Source: Thalassotalea_E sp964620605 (lineage in GTDB: Bacteria > Pseudomonadota > Gammaproteobacteria > Enterobacterales > Alteromonadaceae). From it: a DNA stretch of 12,476 bases. The notes beneath the pieces were generated by a model that was not told where the DNA came from, ran no database searches, and saw nothing but the letters and a program-made list of their open reading frames with translations. Positions 1 to 6,287 of the stretch are shown here, one piece after another; within the stretch, counting starts at the first letter, position 1; the number at the start of each line of letters is the position of its first letter. The stretch is taken from the NCBI GenBank assembly GCA_964620605.1, contig CAZUHQ010000110.1, forward strand, positions 1-12,476, given 5' to 3'. Position numbers and translations under genes: made by a program.

Positions 1-236
1 ATACACATGGTACTCAAGAAGCAGATATGGATACTTTATTAGGCCAGGCCAGACACGATATGCATAGTTATCTGGAAGAAAAGTACAATGATGGTGAAAA
101 TTATATCCTTCACTATGTTTCAGCCAGAGAAATGTATAATATCGCAAAGGCCGCTGAAGCAGGAGAAACAGGTAACCCTAATAAGTTTAGAGATTACATT
201 CTGGCTAAACCTCAATTTAAGCCATTAGGTGAATAA
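1..236 (+). CDS. C-terminal end of an unidentified polysaccharide-locus protein (5' truncated)
   Basis: The frame beginning at base 3 is open from the left edge to a TAA at 234-236, so this is the last ~77 residues of a longer protein and not a small gene starting at the internal ATG at 27. Visible features are an HGTQE-like start, an acidic and aromatic middle, and the segment HYVSAREMYNIAKAAEAG followed by a short polar tail. There is no membrane segment or signal. The conserved look of this segment recalls the C-terminal part of large uncharacterised carbohydrate-active (deacetylase- or glycosidase-like barrel) proteins in exopolysaccharide loci, but I cannot name a family with confidence. 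Its stop lies inside or just before the start region of the deacetylase gene, so the two are probably co-transcribed and translationally coupled. Confidence 0.6.
   Translation, partial: THGTQEADMDTLLGQARHDMHSYLEEKYNDGENYILHYVSAREMYNIAKAAEAGETGNPNKFRDYILAKPQFKPLGE
227..232 (+). promoter_or_regulatory. Shine-Dalgarno-like AGGTGA that affects the choice of deacetylase start
   Basis: AGGTGA ends five bases before a TTG at 238-240, a good spacing for a ribosome binding site. The GTG at 229 that would give the longer reading frame sits inside this element and has no comparable purine-rich element upstream. The true start of the downstream gene could therefore be TTG 238, which lies just beyond the upstream stop at 234-236, and not GTG 229, which would overlap that gene by 8 bases. 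The two differ by only three residues. Confidence 0.4.
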
Positions 237-1230
237 ATTGAAAAATAAAATACTGGTATTCATCCAATATTTATTATCAAAATCCGGTCTATTACAGCTC
301 GCATGGAAGAATCTACCTAACGGTATCTATGTTTTTAATTACCATAGAATTGGTAATGTTAACGAGAACCAGTTTGATCGTGCAGTTTTCTCATGTTCAA
401 GCCAAATGCTAGATATTCAGGTAAGAGAAATCAAAAATAATTTTAAAGTGATCACATCTAATGACTTACATCAACTTCTGCAAAAGGAAAAAAAGCTCAC
501 TAAACGTTATGCTATGGTAACCTTTGATGATGGCTATATTGATAATTACTCAGAGGCCTTTCCCGTACTCAAAAAATACAATGTCTCTGGTATTTTTTAT
601 ATTGCAGCCAATTTTATTGGTTCAAACAAAATACCATTTTGGGATGAAATAGCCTACCTGCTAAGGAATTCTTGCGGAAAAGAATACCAACTCCCCTGTT
701 CTAACAATAAATACTTATTAAAAGCAGATGGCCTTGACAAGACAATACGTCAAATTATTTTTGAAGCTAAACGGCTGAAAAGTATCCCTATAATAGACAT
801 AGTTAAACATATGAGAGAGCAGTTTCCCGAAGCATATAATGCATTAAAACAAGAAAAGAAGCGTCTTTTTATGGAATGGCATCATCTGGCAGAATTGGTT
901 GAAGATGGCATGGAGATTGGTTCACATACCCTCAACCACCGTATGCTTTCTCAGTTAAATGATGAAGAACAGCAAGAAGAAATAATAAAATCAAAAGAAA
1001 TTATCGAAGAAAAACTATCAACGAAGGTTTTATCTATTGCCTACCCTATAGGAAGATATCATTGCTTTAATGATTATACACGGCTATTAAGTCAACAGGC
1101 TGGTTATCAATTTGCCTTTAACAACGAACCTGGAAAAAACAAGTACGTTAATGATAGATATAACATCAATCGAATATGTGTTGATTCCAGCGATCTTAAT
1201 CGTTTTAAATTTAGTACAATATTTTCGTGA
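229..1230 (+). CDS. Polysaccharide deacetylase family protein (NodB homology domain, carbohydrate esterase 4 type)
   Basis: This is a probable metal-dependent de-N- or de-O-acetylase acting on a sugar chain or lipid-linked sugar. The NodB motifs are intact: TFDDG at residues 98-102 (general-base and metal aspartates D100/D101), SHTLNH at 232-237 (metal histidines H233 and H237), and a later AYPIGRY at 271-277. The VFNYHRIG segment at 35-42 is the usual first strand of the fold. At 333 residues it has an insert of about 75 residues (roughly 140-215) between motifs 1 and 2. The N-terminus (residues 1-28) is moderately hydrophobic but has no clear signal peptide, so cytoplasmic or membrane-associated action is plausible. 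The start is GTG 229, or TTG 238, which has the better ribosome binding site. Its stop overlaps the next gene's GTG start by four bases (GTGA). Family assignment is firm; the substrate is unknown. Confidence 0.9.
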   Translation: MNKLKNKILVFIQYLLSKSGLLQLAWKNLPNGIYVFNYHRIGNVNENQFDRAVFSCSSQMLDIQVREIKNNFKVITSNDLHQLLQKEKKLTKRYAMVTFDDGYIDNYSEAFPVLKKYNVSGIFYIAANFIGSNKIPFWDEIAYLLRNSCGKEYQLPCSNNKYLLKADGLDKTIRQIIFEAKRLKSIPIIDIVKHMREQFPEAYNALKQEKKRLFMEWHHLAELVEDGMEIGSHTLNHRMLSQLNDEEQQEEIIKSKEIIEEKLSTKVLSIAYPIGRYHCFNDYTRLLSQQAGYQFAFNNEPGKNKYVNDRYNINRICVDSSDLNRFKFSTIFS

Positions 1231-2399
1231 AACAGACTAATAGAATTCCCGCCATTATCTTAGCAGAAGGCCCCAATGGTCTAGGAGCAGTTAGAAGCTT
1301 ATATAAAGAAAATATACCCGTTGAAATCATTTCATTCATAGAGAACGATCCTTCGAGATACTCCCGTCTACCACAAAAAAAATCAATTGTTGAACGCAAT
1401 AAAGACCTATTGTTAAGCTTTTTATTGGCGCAAGCAAATAAGAAGAAAGTGATAATTCCCACATCAGATTGGTGCGTTAATTTTATTGTCGAATTTCAAA
1501 CTCAATTGAAAGAAAAGTATGATTTTGTTCTTCCACACGCTAATCTGTCATCACAATTTATTGACAAAAAAATAGAAGTAGAGCTTGTCAAACAATGGAC
1601 AGATGTCCCCAAAAGTGTTCTAACGCTGCCCAAAACCCCTGAAGCACTGAATCGTATTATCGGCTTTCCGATAATAATTAAGCCAAGAAGTAATGAAATG
1701 AATTACCTCGGCAAAAAGAACATTATTGCAAATAACCCGACAGAATTAGCCGCTTTCTATCGAGAGTTTGGCCAAGTCATTGAATATTGTATCGCACAGG
1801 AGGTCATTTTAGGTAACGACGATACCCTATGGGTTTGTAATTGTGTATTTGACCAAAATAGTAACCTGATAAACGCATTCACTTTTCAACGCCTACATTT
1901 AGCACCCGCACATTTTGGTGTAACTAGCTATGCCATCAGCAAACATAACCCAGAGGTTATCACCAATGTCGAAAGGCTAGGCAAGGGGTTAAATTACATT
2001 GGTCCAGCTATGGTGGAATTTAAATTTGATAAAAAAGATCGAATATACAAATATATAGAAGTAAATCCTCGCTTAGGCTTATGCAACTATTTCGATACTG
2101 TATGTGGCAAAAATAATGTCTATGCAACCTATTGTTTAGCAAAAGGACTAAATTTTACTGAGCAACCTCAGAAAGAGAATCGAATGTTCTTAAGTGTCTA
2201 TGAAGACCTTTATTCAAGAACAACAACTAAGCAATCAGTTTTCTCAATATTGAAAACCTACTCAGCTAATATACTAAAACCACATAATTTTATATATTTC
2301 GCATGGTGCGACCCTTGGCCAGCGTTCAGGATAGCCTTCTCTCAATCAAAACTAGTTTGTCATTCAATAATAAAGAAAATAACCAGGCATATGAAATGA
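1227..2399 (+). CDS. ATP-grasp domain protein, probable carboxylate-amine ligase
   Basis: The 390-residue protein has an N-terminal Rossmann-like pre-ATP-grasp domain (strand PAIILAEG at 8-15, IIPTSDW at 76-82) and then an ATP-grasp fold. Recognisable elements are FPIIIKPR at 147-154 (ATP-binding lysine K152), a QEVI hinge at 191-194, GPAMVEFK at 259-266, and IEVNPRL at 277-283, whose E278 and N280 fit the Mg-binding pair. Enzymes of this superfamily activate a carboxylate as an acyl-phosphate and join it to an amine or other nucleophile. The last ~80 residues match no domain I recognise. The GTG start overlaps the deacetylase stop by four bases and has no evident ribosome binding site, so it is probably translated by coupling. 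Its own stop overlaps the next start (ATGA). Context suggests a ligase that builds or attaches an amino-acid-like substituent to a surface glycan. The substrate is inferred only from neighbours. Confidence 0.82.
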   Translation: MKQTNRIPAIILAEGPNGLGAVRSLYKENIPVEIISFIENDPSRYSRLPQKKSIVERNKDLLLSFLLAQANKKKVIIPTSDWCVNFIVEFQTQLKEKYDFVLPHANLSSQFIDKKIEVELVKQWTDVPKSVLTLPKTPEALNRIIGFPIIIKPRSNEMNYLGKKNIIANNPTELAAFYREFGQVIEYCIAQEVILGNDDTLWVCNCVFDQNSNLINAFTFQRLHLAPAHFGVTSYAISKHNPEVITNVERLGKGLNYIGPAMVEFKFDKKDRIYKYIEVNPRLGLCNYFDTVCGKNNVYATYCLAKGLNFTEQPQKENRMFLSVYEDLYSRTTTKQSVFSILKTYSANILKPHNFIYFAWCDPWPAFRIAFSQSKLVCHSIIKKITRHMK

Positions 2400-4072
2400 A
2401 AGGATTTCTTGTTCACAACCAAACGGAACTGACCACAAAAAAAACTGAATGTTATCGCTTTAATGGTACCTCGTACTATGTTGAACACGAAGCTTGTCAT
2501 CACTATTTTGATAAACAGAAACAAAGCCTATTACTCATTGACGGTTATCTAATTAATGTATCATTAGAACAGTTATTTAATTATATTAATAACGATCAAT
2601 TTGAAAAACTGGCCCAGATAGATGGTCACTATTGCGGCTTGTTTTTTAGCGAAGATAAGCTGTTAGGATTTAATGATCGTTTTGGTGCAAGAACCCTGTT
2701 TTGGCGCTCAGACATCGCTTTTATTATTAGCTCACAGCTAGCTAAACTTCCGATAGCCAGTAACAAATATGATAAAGCAGGCTTATCCGAAAGCTTAACT
2801 TATCGGTGGAATGTCTCCGAGCAAACGCTACTTAAAGATATTAAACAACTAAAACCCAGACACCACATTAATTTTTGCCAACAAGAACAACAGCAGACTT
2901 ATTGGCAACTCCCTGCCCCCACTTATAATAGCGAACCATTAACGAAGAAAATTAATAACACGCATACTTATCTGCTCAATAGTCTGAAAAAGGCCAAACA
3001 TAAATTTAATAAAGTTGCAGTTTTTCTTAGTGGCGGAGTCGACTCCGCAATTCTCGCTGCACTATCAAAAGAAGTCTTTGAGCATTGTGTATTAATCACC
3101 CCAATATTTAAAAGGGAAGAAAACCCGGAACTAAAAACAGCATTAGCCTTTGCTGAAAAATTAGCGCTCGAACATATATTAGTTGAAGTCACGTCTGAGC
3201 AATTGGAAGTAGACTTAGTACGATTAATCGAACTAAAAAGAGCGCCATTACGTCACTACAGCTCTCTCGCCATGATGGCTATGATGAGAGCAGTTCCTGA
3301 AGACTGCCAAGCCATCATATATGGTGAAGCGGCCGATACCCTATTCGGTTCAAAAACTATCAAACGCTTTACTACTCATGTTGCTTGGAAAAGAAAAATT
3401 GCTTGGTTTCCGGATAGTATTCTTCAACTACTGACATTTATAAACAGCAGTAAAGCCAAATTATTACTAACGATTAAAAATAGTAGCTATCATGATTTAG
3501 TTGAAGCATTAACTTCAATAAAATACTCCGATCATGAACGTAAATTACTCGGCACTTTTAAATATAGTCAGCCAGATAAAGTTGATTATGATTTTATAAA
3601 AAATGATAATCGAGCCGAACTTAGATATTTGGCTCAAACCAAGATCATATCAAGCGATATTGCAGTTCACTTTCAGGAAGCTGAACTAATAGCCCTATTA
3701 TATAATAAAGCAATCATTTCTCCTTTCTTTGAACCTGATATTCTATCACTGTCAGCAACATTAAATGACCAAGATTATTATGGTCAGGATTTTGTCAAAC
3801 CAATCTTAAGAGAACTGGCATGCCAGTACTTTCCAAGGGACTTAATCTACCAGAGAAAATATGGCTTCCCCGTTCCGTACATAGCCTGGCTAAAACACCC
3901 TTTAAAAAAACTCGTTGAGAAAGCCTGCACTGAAGATGAATTATTTGATGGTAAGTTACTTAATTCCCTTGATATTGAAAGCTGCTATGAGACATATTGG
4001 ATAGCTATTAATTTAATGCTTGTCAGAGAGCAATTGAATAATCAAATCACGCAAGCAAACAATAATAATTAA
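2396..4072 (+). CDS. Asparagine-synthetase-like amidotransferase lacking the glutaminase cysteine
   Basis: The 558-residue protein has two AsnB-like domains. The N-terminal class-II glutaminase-like domain (about 1-160) includes LLLIDGYLIN near 45-54 and DRFGARTLF at 94-102. The synthetase domain has the PP-loop SGGVDS at 212-217, GEAADTLFG at 310-318 (the usual GADELF with Glu replaced by Thr), and a C-terminal KPILRE...RKYGFPVPYIAWL block. The protein begins Met-Lys-Gly-Phe where active enzymes begin Met-Cys-Gly, so the nucleophile that releases ammonia from glutamine is missing. It may use free ammonia or another amine, or the glutaminase half may be structural. I chose ATG 2396: it overlaps the upstream stop as ATGA, has AGG nine bases upstream, and starts on the domain's first strand. 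An in-frame ATG at 2303 would add 31 unrelated residues and a 97-base overlap. A role in amidating a uronic acid or an amino-acid substituent is inferred. Confidence 0.85.
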   Translation: MKGFLVHNQTELTTKKTECYRFNGTSYYVEHEACHHYFDKQKQSLLLIDGYLINVSLEQLFNYINNDQFEKLAQIDGHYCGLFFSEDKLLGFNDRFGARTLFWRSDIAFIISSQLAKLPIASNKYDKAGLSESLTYRWNVSEQTLLKDIKQLKPRHHINFCQQEQQQTYWQLPAPTYNSEPLTKKINNTHTYLLNSLKKAKHKFNKVAVFLSGGVDSAILAALSKEVFEHCVLITPIFKREENPELKTALAFAEKLALEHILVEVTSEQLEVDLVRLIELKRAPLRHYSSLAMMAMMRAVPEDCQAIIYGEAADTLFGSKTIKRFTTHVAWKRKIAWFPDSILQLLTFINSSKAKLLLTIKNSSYHDLVEALTSIKYSDHERKLLGTFKYSQPDKVDYDFIKNDNRAELRYLAQTKIISSDIAVHFQEAELIALLYNKAIISPFFEPDILSLSATLNDQDYYGQDFVKPILRELACQYFPRDLIYQRKYGFPVPYIAWLKHPLKKLVEKACTEDELFDGKLLNSLDIESCYETYWIAINLMLVREQLNNQITQANNNN

Positions 4073-4087
4073 AAGATTAACTAGCTT

Positions 4088-5158
4088 ATGGCTAATAACT
4101 TAAAAAGATTAAATCCTTTTACCCATTATGACCTAGTGGAAGAAACTTGGACATCCCTTGAAAAAAACGCGCAAGTGAGTTTTTTCAATTCCTGGGGCTG
4201 GGTGTCTACCTGGCTTAACTGTCTTCCAGAAAACACAAATATAGAATTTATTGTCAGCTATGATGATCATCAACCAGTCTGCTGTTTTTTTTTGGGGATC
4301 AAGAGTGCTTTTGAACATAAGATATTTTATAAAAAAAGAGGCTATTTAAATAGTACCGGCTTGAGCGAATATGATGAAATTGTCATTGAATACAATAACA
4401 TATTATGTAACAAGCGACATAATCACCAGTTATCGGAAATTTTTCTCCGTTTATCCGATATCGAAGAATTCAGGTTGCCAATAACCTACAACCTTGAGCT
4501 TACCAACAGCGCTGGTTTTTACACCCGACAAATTGATCGTCTTTCCTACTGGATAGATTTAACCAAGTTTTCATCAGCAGATGAATACCTGAAACTATTA
4601 AGTAAAAATAAACGCCAACAAATTAAACGATCTATCAAAGCATATGGAGGCGAGGAAAGCATCCAACTACACTTTGCATCCTCGGTGACTGAAGCACTAA
4701 CTATGCTATCGCGACTTGAAAAATTACACCAAAAAGAATGGCAAAGCCGAGGAAAAAATGGCGCGTTTTCACGGCCATTTTTTAAAAAATTTCATCGCAC
4801 ATTAATTCGCGCCAGATTTGCCACAGGTGAAATTCAACTCGTAAAGATCCATACCGCTAATGAAGAAATAGGCTATTTATATAATTTCGTATTTAACCAG
4901 CAGGTTTTGTTTTATCAATCCGGTTTTTGCTATCAATCAAATAATCACTTTCGACCCGGACTTGTCTCACATTATCTAACGGTTCTAGCAAATAAAAATA
5001 AAAAAATGATAAGTTACAACTTCTTAGCCGGTAGCAGTCAATACAAACAAAGTTTATCTACTGACAATGATAGACTCAAAACCCTTATTATCAGCCGAAA
5101 AACAATGAAAGCTCATATTGAACATTTATTAAGGGCAACAGTAAAAAATAATCTCTAA
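4088..5158 (+). CDS. GNAT-fold N-acyltransferase, FemAB/CelD (BcsL)-like
   Basis: The 356 residues match the duplicated-GNAT proteins of polysaccharide loci. There is an early aromatic block SFFNSWGWVSTWL at 31-43, a basic block LSKNKRQQIKRS at 171-182, HQKEWQSRG at 214-222 followed by FSRPFFKKFH at 227-236, and the late core YLYNFVF...YQSGF...HFRPGLVSHY (about 264-296). The closing motif is YNFLAGSSQYKQSLS at 310-324. Proteins of this type transfer acyl or aminoacyl groups to amines. Here an amine freed by the deacetylase, or the product of the ATP-grasp ligase, is a natural but unproven acceptor or donor. The protein is cytoplasmic, with no signal or membrane segment. Most relatives I recall have Asp where this closing motif has N311. 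The gene follows the previous stop by 15 bases with no strong ribosome binding site and ends 94 bases before the next gene, closing the first gene group. Confidence 0.82.
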   Translation: MANNLKRLNPFTHYDLVEETWTSLEKNAQVSFFNSWGWVSTWLNCLPENTNIEFIVSYDDHQPVCCFFLGIKSAFEHKIFYKKRGYLNSTGLSEYDEIVIEYNNILCNKRHNHQLSEIFLRLSDIEEFRLPITYNLELTNSAGFYTRQIDRLSYWIDLTKFSSADEYLKLLSKNKRQQIKRSIKAYGGEESIQLHFASSVTEALTMLSRLEKLHQKEWQSRGKNGAFSRPFFKKFHRTLIRARFATGEIQLVKIHTANEEIGYLYNFVFNQQVLFYQSGFCYQSNNHFRPGLVSHYLTVLANKNKKMISYNFLAGSSQYKQSLSTDNDRLKTLIISRKTMKAHIEHLLRATVKNNL

Positions 5159-5252
5159 AGCGATTTTACGACTTCGGCTAGGCTTTTACCTGTGTTGTAG
5201 TACAATATCGCGGTAAATTATTTTAATAAAAACCATAGCTATAAGGATATTA
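5159..5252 (+). promoter_or_regulatory. Intergenic region with nested inverted repeat, possible operator/promoter
   Basis: This 94-base gap is the only sizeable space between co-oriented genes in the window. It contains the palindrome TTGTAGTACAA (5195-5205) enclosed by a second inverted repeat, TTTACC at 5185-5190 and GGTAAA at 5212-5217. A TACAAT hexamer at 5201-5206 overlaps the inner palindrome and could serve as a -10 box, but I see no good -35 at 16-18 bases upstream. The arrangement could be an operator over a promoter for the second gene group. The inner arms are only five bases each, so chance is a real alternative. There is no GC-rich stem with a U-tract, so no intrinsic terminator is called after the acyltransferase gene. 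Confidence 0.3.
5243..5247 (+). promoter_or_regulatory. Ribosome binding site AAGGA
   Basis: AAGGA ends five bases before the ATG at 5253. It is the clearest Shine-Dalgarno sequence in the window and fixes the start of the glycosyltransferase gene. It contrasts with the weak or absent sites at the overlapping junctions, which fits this being the first gene of a new translational group. Confidence 0.6.
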
Positions 5253-6287
5253 ATGCGTATTTTACATGTGATTAGTAGCTTAAATGTTGGCGGAGCGGAA
5301 CGATTTGTTATCGATCTTGCCTGTGAACAGCAAGCCCAACAAGCCAAGGTTACGATCCTCTCTATGGGTAAGCCAGGCGAACCGCTTGAAAGTGAATTAA
5401 GACGGTTATCCTTAGACAAACTAATACTTTCAAAGGTCAGTGATATAATAAAGACGCTATCAAACTACGACATAGTCCATGTTCACAGTAGTCATTGCTT
5501 ATTACGCATATTACTTGCTTCTCTGTTTAAAAAAGTAAAAGTTATCTATACCCGGCATAATGAAAGAGTACATAGCTCTGTTAAATGGCGCCTGGTGTAT
5601 TTGTTAGCTGCATTTAAACTAAATAAAATGATATTTGTTGCTGAAAAAGCAAAAGACAATTATCTAAAAATTTATCCTCACTTTAAAAACAAAGTCATTA
5701 CTGTACTCAACGGCGTGTTACCAATAACAGGCAACAAAACGAGTTCGACAAAACTAAGACTCGGCCATATTGGACGATTTGTCCCCCTTAAAGCTCAGCA
5801 TTACCTAATTGAAGCCATTGCCCTGTTGCCTAAAGAGTTACAAAAACAGCTTAGTTTATCTTTCTTTGGTACCGGTGAAACCATGGAATATAACCAACAA
5901 TTAGCCAATGAAAAAATTACTGACACTACAGTAAAGTTTCACGGTTTTGTTACAGATAGGGATGAAATTTACAGCCAAATCGATGTACTGGTTGTGACTT
6001 CTGAAACCGAAGGTCTATCACTCGCGATATTGGAAGCACTCGCCAGCAGCACACCAATTATCGCTTCTAACGTCGGTGGTAACCCTGAGCTCGTCAATGA
6101 TGCAAAAAATGGTTTTCTTTATCCTTTTTCCCATGTGCAACAGCTAGCAGATAAAATTCAGTCATTTCTTGAACACAGAGAGTTACTCCAGCAATTTGGC
6201 AAACAATGCTTGGCTGATTACCAAAATGGTTTTTCGATGAAAAAATGCGCCGAACAATACTTTAAAGCTTATCAAGAAACTAACTAA
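5253..6287 (+). CDS. Glycosyltransferase family 4 (GT-B fold)
   Basis: This cytoplasmic retaining glycosyltransferase probably adds one sugar from a nucleotide donor to a growing lipid-linked repeat unit. The 344 residues have the N-terminal GT4 start RILHVISSLNVGGAERF (2-18), DIVHVHSSH at 73-81, and YTRHNE at 99-104. After the linker VLNG (151-154), the C-terminal donor domain opens with LRLGHIGRFVPLKAQ (168-182), continues with FHGFVTDRDEIY at 229-240, and carries the EX7E signature (E253 and E261) within ETEGLSLAILEALAS (251-265), then IIASNVGGNPELV. There is no signal peptide or membrane segment. The start is supported by AAGGA five bases upstream. Its TAA shares one base with the flippase ATG (TAATG). 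Neither donor nor acceptor sugar can be read from the sequence. It is the only glycosyltransferase in the window, so others must lie elsewhere. Confidence 0.93.
   Translation: MRILHVISSLNVGGAERFVIDLACEQQAQQAKVTILSMGKPGEPLESELRRLSLDKLILSKVSDIIKTLSNYDIVHVHSSHCLLRILLASLFKKVKVIYTRHNERVHSSVKWRLVYLLAAFKLNKMIFVAEKAKDNYLKIYPHFKNKVITVLNGVLPITGNKTSSTKLRLGHIGRFVPLKAQHYLIEAIALLPKELQKQLSLSFFGTGETMEYNQQLANEKITDTTVKFHGFVTDRDEIYSQIDVLVVTSETEGLSLAILEALASSTPIIASNVGGNPELVNDAKNGFLYPFSHVQQLADKIQSFLEHRELLQQFGKQCLADYQNGFSMKKCAEQYFKAYQETN

Noticed and set aside
27..236. A small stand-alone 69-residue gene
   Set aside because: The frame is open to the left edge of the window, so this is the 3' end of a longer gene.
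1211..1462. Minus-strand reading frame
   Set aside because: It lies antisense across the end of the deacetylase and start of the ATP-grasp genes, both with clear motifs; it has no recognisable domain.
2303..2395. Longer N-terminus of the AsnB-like protein from ATG 2303
   Set aside because: It would overlap the ATP-grasp gene by 97 bases and add 31 residues unlike the family. ATG 2396 forms an ATGA overlap and starts on the first domain strand.
2968..3192. Minus-strand reading frame
   Set aside because: Antisense to the PP-loop region of the AsnB-like gene; a shadow with no family features.
5186..5419. Minus-strand reading frame spanning the intergenic gap
   Set aside because: It covers the start of the GT4 gene and the candidate regulatory region and has no recognisable domain.
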